This document shows, piece by piece, positions 35,801 through 50,800 of a stretch of DNA of 64,000 nt. Made by a program: the position numbers and the translations under genes. Source of the DNA: Acanthaster planci (taxonomy: Eukaryota; Echinodermata; Asteroidea; Valvatida; Acanthasteridae); NCBI RefSeq assembly GCF_001949145.1, contig NW_019091570.1, forward strand, positions 1 to 64,000. The letters are read 5' to 3'. Under the pieces are notes generated by a model. It did not search any database. It had not been told where the DNA came from and saw only the letters and a list, made by a program, of their open reading frames with translations. The stretch's first letter is position 1; every line of letters starts with the position of its first letter.

Positions 35801-38800
35801 GACCGTCAGTCCTGATCTACAATGTTTCCTCTGTGGGTTGGAACATCCTGGTTTATTAGTTGTGAGTCCTGATCTGGGTATCTCCAACCACTTGAAGCAT
35901 TGTCTGTCCACCATCCTCGGCCATGATAGCGATTGGATCCTCCAACTGAATTGTGACTACATGCCCCAGCCCCCCAAAAATACCACATACTGCAATGTCT
36001 TCAGGGATTCTTCTGTGAGACCTAAAGTGTTGTGCTGCAAGGTGTGAAAAACACGGCCTGTGTCATCATCGAATGATCCTTGAACTAACAGTGTAGCATG
36101 TTCCTCCTGAAGATACTTTATCTGCGCCACTTGCACTGTGAACAAATCCAGCAGGGTTTTTCGTGGGCACAGGACGGTCACTGTGAATGTTCCACAGCAA
36201 CCGCAAGGTGGTTTCAACAAATTCAGCACTTTTGTTAACTACGTTGGACATCATCTGCTGGTCATCACGCCTTGTGCCTTGCTTAGAATCAGGAATCCAT
36301 AGGTCTGCTGGCAGGCGTACTGATCTAACAGAGTCCTTAATAATGTCAAACCTTACCCTGCCATTCACTGCTTGGCCTAGTTGCATTTGGGCCTATGGCC
36401 CACTGAGGACTGGGAGCCGGTGCATTACCATCTTGAGGTTGAACATGTTGAATGTCACATGGTTGCTGAGTGACAACGTGGTTGTGGTCAACATCCAGCA
36501 TAGATCTCTCCTGAGACAATTGGCCACTTCATATCAGTGACGGAGTCCATTGTCCGGTCTTGACTCTGAATTAAGTATTCAATAACTTTTTGAAAATACG
36601 AAAATTTGGCTGAAAACTCTTGCTTCATTGCAAGGCAATCTGCTAACGTCGTCACACTAAACAGAGGACTAGTGTCAAAGTATTGTCTGACTATAGTCAA
36701 ATGACATTAAAGATGCACCCTTTAAAACCCTGCACTATGGGCCTCAAGCTGGACTGAGAGAGGGTGCTATTTACTCCATAAAGAAGGCTTCTTTGGTACT
36801 GTCTACGCTGGTTCACAAGGGACTAGGAAAGCAAGGAACACCCCCAGCCAATGTGCTCTTTTCAACGGATGAGGGGCCATTGACCTTGAGGCAGATATCT
36901 CTTAAAGTACAAGTCTCATTAGTTTGAAACTTTGAAGATAGCTAGCAAGGGAAGTGTTATAAACAAACTTGACATCATGTGATAATGATGTCATCAGGTG
37001 ACAAGTCACATGACATTAAATATGCTTTTAAAGCCCTACATCTTCTAAAGTATACATACAAGTACATAAAGTACATCTGTGCAGTCTGTTTTCTTCTACT
37101 TCTGGCACTGATTTTAGTCCAGTTTTCCCTACCTAGAAACTCTGCAAGTAAACTTCATATTTCCATATATTGGTTCATGCACTTTCAGGTGAGCAGAAGT
37201 CATAATTACAGCTCAAGTATGTGATGTTTCATTTATTTTTCATTATTTTCATTGACGTTTATGCCACTTTTGTGGACAGTACATAATGATCTTTACCCTT
37301 GTGTTTATGATGTGATGTGTACATTCAGCCCAGCTTGGCCTGGCGGCTGGCACATGGCCATGTTAGCACTGCAGTCATGTACCTCTGGGCTTTTGTGCGG
37401 GCAGAGTTTTGCACAGTGTGTGGGGATGTCAGCTCTATGATACATGGTTCAAAGCAGTAGGTCCTGTACTTGACAAAATAATGACTTGTACCAAGTTGTA
37501 AAATTGTTACCGTAAATAAAAGGAACATATCTGTATGAATTTAATATAAATATGTTGAGAATGAGTTCAAGTAGGCAAACGTTACATGCCATTTTGTTTA
37601 AAGTACTGCTCAGTATCTTTAGGTTAGTCCTGTAGCACCAGCAACACTCTGAGCTGGTTTATACATTCGCCCTGGCTAATTTTCATTGAAGTGTAGTTTG
37701 GTAATTAGTTAATTACAGTGTTCTAGCAAGGACCATTTTAGTGCCAGCTAAATGTTTGGATTTCGAAGCGTAGTGAGTGCAGTTCTCAGCGCTTTCTGAT
37801 GCTTGAAATACGATTGAATTGGTACATTTAAATTGATTTTCAGTAATATTTCAGTTAATTTTTTTGAAAATCCGTGCTGGGCGGCAGAGCCGGAAATTAG
37901 CAGTACTGGATGGTGCCGCCCGGCACCGCCCACCTTGGCTAGAACAGTGGTGAATTACATTGTCTTCTTTGTTGACGGAGAGTTCTATCATGTGAATTTG
38001 TACTTACCCTACTTTTCAGGAGTTCAGAAAGAATTACGTTTTGTGTACAAATTACTACTCAATGTAGAGAGAGCTTAATCTAAATTTAAACGCCAGCCAG
38101 GATTAAGCTTATCTTGAAATGGAGCTTGGCCTTTAGCTTGTGCATGAGTGACAAGGTATTTTGTGTCCAGATTGGCCCTTTGCTCTGTATTATGTAAGTT
38201 ACATAAGATGGGGGTTCTTTCCACTGCCACGTTTTTTTCTTAGAAAGAAAACTTGTTAAGGCATGAACAGTAATGGGGTGATTCATAGAAATGCAACATG
38301 TGAGCAGTCACGTACATAGACTTGCCAACAAAAGAGCAAAATTATCTGAGTGCCACACCATACATCCATGTAAGGTGTGGCACTCGGATAATTTTCAATT
38401 ACGTGATGCTTTTCTCTCTCCTGCAAAACTTGGCAAATGCATTTTGAACACGTTAAAGTTTACTTATCTGGGTTTCTGGGAAACCATAACATAAGTTATT
38501 GCAGTAATCTAACAGGCTGGTAATAAATGCATATACTTTCATCTCCGTGCTTCTTTGGAACAGAAACTTTCTATTTGATTGAAAATTGTGCAAATAGTAA
38601 AATGAAGTTTTACAGGTTTTGGCACTGTACTCCCAAGTTACGAACGAAAGATATAGGTAAAACCTCAGAATCTCCAACTGGGACACTTAATATTAACCTT
38701 AGCAAGTTGTTGTCCAGAACCAATGTTTATATATTCAGATTTACCATCATTTATACTCCTCCCCCACATAGAGTGGGTCGGGTGTCCAAGTGGTATATAC

Positions 38801-41800
38801 TTACCCCTGCCCAGCCTACATATGCAAATTTCCTATGTGGCTATTACGATTCGCTGAAAAGAATTGATTATGCATACGGCCCCTTGACCCCCACAATGCA
38901 CTGCAGTCTCGCCGCCATGTTTGTCCTTCAACACAGTGAAACCACCAGAGCCAATGTGGGGTGTAGGATTGGCTGGGGTAAGTATCACTAGGAGACCCGA
39001 CCCACTATGTGGGGGAGGAATCGCCTGCATTCACATACCCCTTCCCAGCCTACATGTGCGGAGTGGCACCGCACCCTGGAGGTGGATTGGTGACAGGAGT
39101 GTGGTTAATAAAAGGAATATAAGGCAGGTGTCACAAGAGTGAGCACTCACCAGGAGAAACTGCTAAGTTGAGGTATCCATCACCTGGCCCGGAACGGAGC
39201 TGGACATTGTTCATACCGCTGAGTGCAGAGTCGCTCTGCCATGGGCTGTTTTGCTCTGCAGAACATCTTTCAGATAGCACATGGTGAAAGTGGAGGAAGA
39301 TTTCCAGCAAGCCGCCTGACTTATTTTAGCTAGAGGAACTCCTCTGAAGTACGACCAGGATGCAGAGGTGGCCCGAACGCTGTGGGGCCCTGACGTGAGA
39401 TTGGGTAATCTCATCATGTTGTACCGGCCAGTCTCAGTTAGCGATGATAATGGCCAAGACCGTCCCATCGGGCAATAGTGTCCTTCGATGGTAGATGAAA
39501 GAAGATTCGTGGTGGTGATGAAGAGCTGAGAGTTAGATTCTTGACAGTGCTTTGTCCGGGCAAGATACCACTTGAAAATCCAGACCAAACACCATCTTTT
39601 GTCAGAGTTGTCTCCCGAAATTGCGGCTATGTCTGGAACGAATATGTCAGAAGGCCGGAAGGTATGCGTCAGGGAAATGCTAAACTTCTGAGCCAGATCC
39701 ACCTTTATCATCCCAGGATTGTCTCTGCAAAATTTCACAATCTCATACTTTTCTTTGTACGTTTTCATTGCTAGTTTGCATTTCATTGAACATGATTTTG
39801 AGGCCTGTCTTCATTTTACTGAATGAACAAAAACATGCATGTGAATAATGTACAAACTGTACTGACTGCACGAAACATGGGGATTAGTGTACTCATACTG
39901 GCCGATTATCAACCACAGCCAGAACGTGCTGCTAATAAACAGACATCAGTCAAGTAGTGTTGGACTTGTCATTTGACACTTCTTGGCAACTGCGGCAAAG
40001 GAAACTGATACCGAAGCACGATTTTTTAAATGCCAACTTACACAAAGGAATTTTGTGGAAAAGGGACCGAGACAAACATGCCGCCTTATATGAAATGATG
40101 ATGTATAAATGCCGACTTAGAAATGAAATTTTCAATGGAGTCAGGACTTTTGTCAACAGGCTGACTTAGACGATACGAGTTACGCGATGCCGACTTAGTC
40201 GGAGTTTACTTTACTTCATATTTTGATTTGTCTGACCTTGGTACTTTCTTCTGTTGCTCCCATTATCCGTTTGACTGTGATGACACATCAAAGCTTATCC
40301 CCCATAAATTGTGAAGTCGTCTTCAATTACATTTGTATTTGTGATGTTTGAATTTTGTTACTGTGAAATAGGCCTAAGCAAGGCCTGGGCCTGAAAAATA
40401 CTAGGCCTAGCTCAGCTGTCTGGGACCCAGGGCCAAACATTTTAAAGAAAGATTTTATAGGCCTTGGTTCTATAGCTACGATTTCATGAGTGCCTTTGTG
40501 TTTCACTGTTGCAGTACGTGTGCAAAGCTCAGTGCATTAACCCCTTCACTGCGGGATTCTTTTGACCCCGACTGCTGGGCTGTGGTATGCCCAGTAGGCA
40601 AAGCTCTGTCCAGCAGTAGGCCCCATTAAACCAGCAGCTGCATGGCGAATAGACTGTGTGTGGTATGCACTAATCCTCACACAAAGCTATGGCGTTTGCC
40701 GTCATCTGTAGCAAAGGGTTAAACAAGGCTGCGCTGGTCCCTGCCACGCATATGCAAAAGTACACATGGTGGAAATGTGCCAACTGGCACCTACATCCCG
40801 GTTGATTGGCGCCCGGTTGTACACGCATGCAACCCTCGCTACATAGGCCTACATGACATGAGTACAGCTGCGGGTCGAAGAAAAACACCGATGTTGGAAG
40901 AGGATTTCTGCAAGTTAAGTCACGAAACTTGGTCTCTTGTCTGTATGTATTTCTTTTGCTCGTACTTGCTCGTACGCTAAGCAAGTGTGTTTCCACGCAT
41001 GCTTACCACGCGATACATCATGGACACTGTTGGCTACTTTTATGATGACCGAACTGGTGTCAATTGTCCATAATTCTTGTGAATTGTTGACTGTAGAAAA
41101 TTCTACATAGATTAAGACAGGCTTTTATCACTTGTTGAGACAATTTTGGAAGCTTTTGTCCCCGTTCATGCAGCACAAAATATAGATAAAAAAAATTTTT
41201 TCCGAGGTAGGCTAGGTCTACCGACCCTATTTAATTTTTAGAGGCATGTAGGCTAATCGCAGGAGCAGAGCTTTTTTTTTTTGCCCAACAATTTTCGTCA
41301 GCTGTGTCACAAGTAAAATTCCTAGACCCACAGTTTGGTCAGCTATTTTAAGGAATGGGCCAGGTTCCAAACATTAACCTAGCGTTTCTTGGTTGTGTTA
41401 TTTGTGTATAGTTTTGGCCTACCTTGCCTCACTTTACTCCCATGCAGTTTACCTCCAATTTTGCCCATGATGGCCATGTTGACTGTGCTGACAGCTGGAG
41501 ACTTTCCTGCCCAGCCAGACTCAGCCTGGGAGCACAGCTCTTCCCTTGTTAGACCCAAGCCATTCTCTGAACAATCGTCGACAAAGACAGACACATTTTT
41601 GTTAGCTGGTCATTGTGGAACCAAATAAAAGCCCTTTCTTCTTTTCCGAAGACAAAGTCATTTCATAACTGTAAAGTTGCGTCATGCATGATGTACTCAC
41701 TGTGCAAAAACAGAAAAGTTTCGAAAATGACTATTTCGCGCAAGCTGAAATTGGCAGTTTATATTGTGTGCAAATTCTTGCGAAAAATGGATTTTCATGT

Positions 41801-44800
41801 GCGCAGGATTGCGAGATTGAGTTGCTTGCACAAAAATGCAGTTTGGCCCTCCCATGATGGAATCAAATATTCATGTACATTTTGCGCTTTATAAGATAAA
41901 ACCCTTAAAATAATACGGTGTCAAACTTTGTAAAAACATTACAATTCCGGCTTCATCACCACCTGAAAATTGTCTGGTTAGAGATGGTAGACACACCGTG
42001 GGCCGGCGCACCACGAGCCGTGTGTAGCAGACTATGGCATTCGTCTAGTTCTCGGATCTGTCTCTGTACTAAAAATAGCATCGTCAGCTGCAGTGCAGTA
42101 GTCATGTCTTTGTGTCACGTGTATTGTACGTGTACACAGCTGTCATATCAATATTTCGTGAACATCGATGTTGCAAGAAGATTTCTACAACTTTCATAGA
42201 ACTTGATCTTTTGTCCATGTATGTACTATTTCTGGTGTTTGTGAATTTAATTTGAGGTTGTATTGCTCGTGTTTGAATATGTTGAAGCGAGCGTGTTTCC
42301 ACAAAATTTCCTGCCGCTGCATGAGCTTAATTGTCCGCAGGCCCTCTGCTCTGGACATGCTGGATGCATCACGCACAAGTTAGCCAGTTTGCCGTCGTAA
42401 TTACTTGACCAGCGTTGTGAATTGTGGTGTGAATTGGCTGTTATTGTTAAGAATTATTGACTGCAGATATTTTTAAGTTGATTCAGACAAGTTTTGTCAC
42501 TTTTTGTGGCAATATTGATAGATTTTCCTTTTCATGTCATCACAAAAGAATGACCTGAAACTGTTGAATCTCTGCCAAACTTATTTCTTGACAGGCCTAC
42601 TTTTTCCTAGCTTTGTTTAGACTGGTAACGTGTACGTTCGTTTGTGCTTTTCTTCAGTTTTTTTTGTGAAGTTCTGTGTGACACTGAATTTGACTTTCCG
42701 TGAAAATTGGGTGTACATGATGTAGGGCTTACCGGAGAACTTGTTTTGTTTGTGCATGATGAGCAGATCATAAGGTCGTCATCGTGATAACAGCTTAAGC
42801 TACATGTATGTGACTTGTAACCTGGTGTACTTTTGTAAAACTACTGTTGGGCCCCAACTTGTTTTTTCATGAACAAAGTCTTAGTACAATCTGAGGTACA
42901 TGTACTAAAACATGTACTAAAACTTATCATATAGTTTGTGGAAAGAACTAATTTCCCTTGGTATTAATAAGAAACCCCCAACTCACAGAGGTTGCCGTGC
43001 CAGTTGATAGAAACAACGAAAGATAAGCGTTTGTTGTATGCCCCGCAGCCCGCACACTTTCATTAAACCCAGTGGAGTACGCTTTACAAACCTGAAATCT
43101 TTTGCTGCTCAAAATGAGTCAAATTTGCATTTTTGTTCATTGAATGTACGATCCATACGGAATAAAACACCAGATTTCTGTGAATTTGTTCACTCCAACA
43201 ACCTCGATGTCGTTTCCATCACAGAAACTTGGCTTAAACCTGGTGACAATTGGGTGACAGCCGAGATAACCCCTGCTGGTTACTCTTTTCCACATATTCC
43301 ACTACTTCACAAAACGGAAGGAGGGGTTGGGGTATAAGTCTAGTCTATCGGTGGAACTAAAATCTGTTGCAGGAGAGTACTCATCAGTTGAGTCTCTTCA
43401 TTCTGCAATCTCTTGCAAGTCAAGAACTGTTTTACTTGTGGTTGTGTATTGTGCTGGCAGGGACAAACATGGCCGACGCGTCAACATCAGTTCCTTTTTG
43501 GGTGATTTTGAGAACTTGTTAGAATCGTATTCGCTCCATCCTTCCGACATTTTGATAGCAGGAGACTTCAATATTCATGTTGACAACCCGTCCGACTCCA
43601 CTGCCAATCGGTTCAATGCCTTGCTGTCAGCATATGGCTTGACCCAACACATTATGGAGCCAACCCACCTTAGCGGTCAAACCCTGGACCTTCTCATTAC
43701 ACGTGAAGATTCATCTCTTGTTATGGACACTCACAACCATCCAGGGCTATCAGACCATTTTGCAGTGTTGTCCAGGCTTCAACTGCGTAAACGAACGCCA
43801 CCTAAAGTCACGATATTGACTCATTGACTGAAGGGGATTGATGTGGACAAGTTTCCCTGTCAGATGGCAGCAGCTCTCGACACAGCTGATCTTGACGACT
43901 GTGTTTATCATTATGAGATGAGTCTCCGTAAACTGCCAGATGATAACGCTCCTCTTCATGTAAGAAGTGTCGGGGCACGACCAGATTTCCTGTGATTCAA
44001 CAATGAAATTAGATCAGTTTGTAGAATTTGGAGGCAACTGGAACAGCAATGGCGGAGAATGAAACTTGAAGTCCACAGCCAAAGTTACTGTGTCCAGCGG
44101 CATACAGTGAATAGCTGCATTAGCAGAGCCAAAATACTTTACTTTTCCACCAAAATCCAGTGTTGTTCTGTTGACCAGAAAAAGTTATTTGACATTGTCA
44201 GTGACCTTTTGCATAAGAGTAAAATCCCGGTTCTACCCTCAGTTCCTGACAATGCCCTTGCCTCTCAGTTTTCAGAGTTTTTTGTTCACAGGTTTAAGAG
44301 TATCCGAAATGAATTTCCCACAGATATTTTGTATACCCACTTTGGATATTGTTGTGAAGCTTGTTTAAGTGTTTTTTTCAACCAACTAATGAGTTCAAAG
44401 TTAAGAAGTTCATTTTGAATTCGCTCTCTAAGTCTTGTGAGCTTGACCCAATACCTACCTCACTTGTTAAAGATTGTATTGATGTTATTGTTCTGTACGC
44501 CACTAAGATTGTCAACAAATTGTTTTGCTCAGGTGTTTTTCCCAAATGCCTTAAAGTTCTTACATTTCAGAAGGTTCTGAAAATTACAGACCGATCTCCA
44601 ACTATGGCAAAACATTAGAACGTATAGTTTCCTCAAGGTTAACAGCTCTCTTGTGTTGCCACGACCTGTTAAATACATATACATTTCAATCTGCTTATAG
44701 GCCAAACCACAGCACCGAAACGGCCCTGTTGTGAGTTCACAGTGATATTTTACAAGCCCTGGATCAACAAAACATTACAGCTGGTATCCTCCTTGACCTG

Positions 44801-47800
44801 AGTGCAGCTTTGGACACTGTACACCATACCATACTTCTTTCCAGACTGCATGACATAGTTGGTGTGAGAGGTCAGGCTCTTCAGTGGTTTAGATATTACC
44901 TGGAGCGAAGACCACAATATGTATGTGTAGGCAATGCCACATCTAACCCTGTCCATCTTGAGTTTTCTGTTCCCCAGGGCTCTGTTCTAGGCCCTCAGCT
45001 CTTCACTCTTTACACATATCCTCTGAAACATGTAATCTCATGTCATAATCTACAGTACCACATGTATGCTGATGACACTCAACTATATTTAACCTTCAAA
45101 CCTCCTTAACAGGTGGCGGTTATTGAACTCAGAAGAATGGAGTCCTGTGTGTCCAATATTCATCAATGGATGCGGAACAACTTCCTGAAACTTAATGATG
45201 ACAAGACAGAATTTATGATCATTGGCTCCCCACGACAACTAACAAAAGTTAACATTCCTTCTATTTCCATAGGAGATTCTAATATCTGTCCAGTCATTCA
45301 GGCTCGCAATCTTGGCGTTATCTTTGATTTGCACATATTCAAAAGTCACATTTCTCAAACTGCTTTCTTTGCTTCATTTCATATTCACAATATTAGTAGG
45401 ATTAGAAAATATCTTACCTGCAACTCCACTGAACAAATCATCCATTCTTTGTCACTTCCCACCTTGACATGGGAAATTCACCCCTCTTTGGCCTTCCACG
45501 GGAACGGTTGAATCAACTCCAGCGGACTCGGAACACAGCTGTGCGTCTCGTTACATTAACCAGAAAGTCTGCTCACATCACACCCATTCTGAAAGATCTT
45601 CACTGGTTACCAGTCTCATACAGGATTATCTACAAGCTTTGTCTATAAGGCTCTTAATGGCAAAGTCCCTTCTTACTACATCATGGATCTCCTCACACCT
45701 TGCAAACAATCTTGCATGCTTCGATCATGTTACAAATATCTACTTTCAGAACCCAGGTCACACAGTTCATTAGGGGGATAAATCATTTTCAGTAGCAGCT
45801 CCTCACTCACTCACTCACATGCCTGAAGACCCATCTCATGGTTCAGGCATTTAATTAGTGTTTCATTAATTTTTATTTGTTTATATATGACTAATTCTAG
45901 TACATGTTCAGCTTTTGCATCTTTTACTACATATTTAATATATATTTGTTGTTATTTTTCTGTGTATCTATCGCCTTGAGCACCTTTCATTAGGTGGATA
46001 CGTGCGCTTTACAAATCCCTATTATTGTTATTATTAACTGAGCTTGGAATCAAAGAAATGTCTTGTCAACCTTTTCTCACTTGACCTTTGTGATTGGTCA
46101 TTGTTGTCATTCGAAAAACACATTTGATGGGGTGATTAAAATGTTATGTGTACAACGTGACATCAGAATTTATTTCCTTGTAACTCAGTCAATACCTTTA
46201 ATGCTTGGTGATGTAGTCTGTTTCAGAGATTTGTTTTTAATTACAACAACCGTGTGACAAGCCAAACATTCCTTTATTTAGCAACCCTGCCTGAGTGAAT
46301 AATAGCCCTCTGAATTAATAAATGTATACACATACCATCATGATCTGATATATGAAGGGATGAATCAAGAAGGGTTTTGTTACTTTGAATTTGTTAAAAA
46401 TAAGACAGGCTGGGGAAGTACTGTGAACAAAATAGTGCAAAGAAAATTACTTTATGTTGACTGTGGTTCAGTTTCAGTGTCATGAATTTGTAGAAGGTGT
46501 TTCTTGCAAGAAAACAAAGTCCAACGGATTTCGGATAAAAGACCAGAAGGAACAAAAACAATATATTGAAATATGTAGAAAAACATGAAGCGTTTTCATG
46601 GTAGGGGAGAACCAAATCAGACCCTGCCAAAACTTAAGCTTCAACGTGGTTGTCCATGGAAGTATAAGCTTTTTTTCTTTAAGTTTTTTTTTAGAAAAGG
46701 GCCTGAAGTTTATTTGCCTTAATCCTCCAGTTTCTTTGAGGTGACTATCAGTAAGCTTCATTGTGTAATTAATAAACTATGTGTTGGAGTCAGTTTAAAC
46801 AACGGATGACAAATATCAGTCAACTGGGAGTCCAGTCATATGTGGGATTTCATATCACCTTGGATCCCACTACAATCCAACCTGGAAATGGGATCCCCCT
46901 TCCATCCCTCTTATCATCCCACTGGGATGGCAGTATCCCAGTGGGATAGATGTATCCCACTGGGAGCTCATTGGGATCCCACTTTCATCCCAGTCATCTT
47001 TTTCTGGGGTAACTGTCAGCTTCAGATTGTCCAGACCAAGATAAGGGTAGAGGACCGTGCTTTAGGCCTTTTAATCCTCTGATTGTGTAACAACACAGTG
47101 TCCCAAGATCATTGTAACAACATTCAGTATTGCTACCGACACTGTCCAGGTCATCTCCCAATAAAGAAATGTGAATAATGGAATTTCCAGGTGTGGAACA
47201 CCAAATTATGCAAAATCAAAATCATAATGTAATCAAACGAAGCCAGAAACAGCTGTTACCTTATTAGAATCTAATTCACTGCTGAAAACCTACAACTAAC
47301 AAGAATAATTGTGAATAGCATGCAGTAATCAAAATTATCTGTTGATTCATCGTGTTTCCAAACATTTGGAGGGTAGTGTATATCAGCATGTGGCTGTGGA
47401 AGCCAGTGCACGGGCCAACGATTTAAAATATTGAACTGCAGACTTAACAGCTATATTTTGATTCTCGCTCATTCTCAGTGGCTTTTTCCACAAGTTGCGA
47501 AAAAGTCATTCTTTTTGTTCTTTTTTGGGGGGGGCTTTTTTGCAATTTTGCGAAAAAGGCATTCTTTTGGTTTTGTTTTTTGTCTTTTTCACAATTTTAC
47601 GAAAAAGGCACTCTTTTTGTTCTTTTTTTTTCCTTCTTCCTGTTCTGTCCAAAAGCCCATTTGTTTTGTGCACATTTCTTCCACCATCAACTTTGGTCAT
47701 TTTGCAACTTCGGATCTTCATTTAACTTACATCACTAAAGGGCCTTAGTTCAAAGATGTGCCTAGAACAAGGACATCATGATGACGTCATCGAGCGATTT

Positions 47801-50800
47801 ATTATTAATTTTTCAATATTTATTTCAGCCCATTGACTTTATACACGTATTCGAGGCACTATTTTGGTACCTTACTAATCGTTGATCGTCGTCAAAGTTA
47901 CAGCAAGCACTAACTATAAAACGAAGATAATTCTGAAATATTTATGTCATAATAACGTCATCAATTTATTATTAAATTTTGAATATTTAAATATTCGGTT
48001 AAATTTATCCATAAATATCCATATGAAATCAATCGTGGCCTCCCGCAACATTCTGTTTGTAGCTAGTGGCAGGATAAAATGTGGTCTTGAATTCATCTTG
48101 TGTGAGTCAGATCACGTGACCCTTCCTTCTGGTCAATTAAAAATGGTAATAGGTATCAAGTTGTTTTCAACGGTGTTAGTCTGTTGGGGTATAGTATTCT
48201 TCAAATCATCTACTGATGACATCACCTAATTGTTGAGCGCGCTCTAGCGACAGGTTAAATATTCCGAGAAATGCATTTTGAATAGATGTCTGTGACGAAG
48301 TTTGTCTGAATCACCTGAAAATTGACGTACATGACCATCTTAACCCAGTCAACACGTGTGTGAAGTTTGGGGCTGATAACTTCATCAGACCGGAAGTTAC
48401 AATAAAAACCTCTTTTATTCTTCACAATTCGGTAAAAAATCAACTGCAAGAGATATAAGGGTGAATTGTGCATGAGATGACAGTTAAAACATTGGAGTCA
48501 GCTGCGTAAAGTGCATAACTGGTGTACTTTTTAACTCACATGAAGCGCTGCTGACAAAAAGCCCCTAAAATATAAATTGCCAACTCGAAAATCCCATTCG
48601 CATGCTGTGCATATGCTACGGTGTGTGTGTGGACGCCCAATATCTGCCTGCAACATAGACGGGCGCACAGTGCGTAGGACATTATAGTCAGGACTTGGCA
48701 AAATGCCGACCATGTGCTGCCGAGAGCAGATCGCATAGTATGGAACGCCAAAAGGGACAAATGTTTAAGATATCTAATCTGTGCCTTTTCCGCAATAAGT
48801 ATAATGTTTTGTATTGTATATTGTATTGTGTCTTATTGGGTTGAAACCTTGCAGGTAGTTAGCAAGGGAAAGTTTACAAACGGAAGTTGACTTCACGTGA
48901 TGACAATATCAGCAGATGAGTCAAGTGATACTAAATGGTGCCTCATTTAAAGTACTTTATCTCCTGAAGGGTATATCCAATTTGGTTCAAATCTTGCAGA
49001 TATCTTGAAAAGGGAGTGCTTTGGAGAAATTTTGACCTCATGTGATAATGATGTCAGAAGACAAGTCATGTGGCATTAAGGGTGCCCTCTTTAAGGCCCT
49101 ATATCTAATTTTTTTATCGGCTTGAAACTTTGCAGGTAATTTGAAAGAGAGGTGTTTTACGAAAAATGACATGATGTGACGATGACTTAGTTGTTCATAT
49201 CTACAAAAGAGTGCGAAAAAGCCCTCTGTTCTGTTGTCAAATAAACAAATGAGCTCTAGTTTTTCTTCCTTCTTCTTCCTTTTGCAACTTTGGATCTTCA
49301 TCAAACTTACATCATTGAAGGACCTTAGTTCAAATATGTGCCTAGAACAATGACGTCATGATGATGTCATCAAGCGATTTATTATTGATTTTTCAATATT
49401 TATTTCAGCCATTTGACTTTGTACACGTTTTCAAGGCACAATTTAGGTTACTTGGCGATCTCCTTTCGTCATCGAAGTTACAGCCGGCAAAGACCATGAT
49501 TCAAAATTTATGACGTCATGATGACATCATCGCCTTATTTTATATTAATTTTTGAATATTTGATTTTTCCCCATAGGTTTTGTACACGTTTTCTGTAATT
49601 GACACTAGTGAACGAGTAGTCCTTTACTTTGGCTCAAGATTAGTATAAGAACGAAAGAGAAATAGGGTATTTTCCAGTCTGTTATTTGATTTGAAATATC
49701 CTAAGAGTCCGAATATGACGTAATATTTCATAAAAATTGTTCAGTTTAAGCGCAAATCATGTAACATGAAGTTAAAGGAGCAGTGTTTCTGCAGACGAGT
49801 TTATGGCCCATTGAATTTGTACATGTATTCAAGCCACTGTTTTGAAACCTTGGCGATGTGTGATCGTTATCAAAGTGAAAGCCAACAAAGACCCTCATAC
49901 ACCAAAATTGTAAATAAATGTCGTCATGATGATGTCATCATGATTTAGTATTGATTTTTCAATATTTATTTCAGCCGATTTACTTTGTACACGTTTTTGA
50001 GGTATCATTTTGGTTACTCAGCTATTTTTGGTTGTCATCAAAGTCACATCAAGGAAAGACCTTGGGGCAGAGATGATACTAAAATAATTATGTAATGATT
50101 ATGCATCAAGTGATTTCTCATGAAATTTTAAATATTCCGTAAGAATTTTAAAATCCATATAAAAATCAACCGTGGCTTTCCGCAACCTTTTTTTGCCCAA
50201 GTGCCAGAGTATTAATTGGGCCTTCAATTCATCTTCAGTGGGTTGAATAACGTGACCCTTGCTTCCGGTTGAAACCGGAAGTGGGCTTATTGTTTAAAAT
50301 TGGAACTAGTTATTAAGTTTTTTCAATGAAATAAGTCTGTTGGTGTTAGCGCTTGGTTGAAACCTTGCTTATATCTTGGAAAGGAAGTGATTTAGGTGAA
50401 TATTGAGCTCATTTGGGACGGGATCAAAAATACAGAGACCGTTCGCACGCGTTTCCTTCCGTTCTGCACGCCCTCCCGTTCACCCCGAAGAGCACTTGGG
50501 AATGCGTTCCTGCCCATTCCCTTGCATGAGTGATTAACAGAGTACTGTTATGTTAATTGGCTGTTCCAGTGTGTGTGAGAACGACAGGGTCACAACAAAG
50601 ATGCAAAAAACATGCATACAAGCTCTTCTTGAGCCTTTGCTGAGTAAGTGTCAACAGTGTTTGGTTCGATAAGATTTTTTTTCTTCCCTCTTATAAATGC
50701 TCATTCTGTCCCTTTGATGTACCGACTTCCTACATTTTATACATTCTGAATAAAAACCCTCGTGGTCAAGGTTTGGATAAAAAATGTTGAGGAGGAAAGA

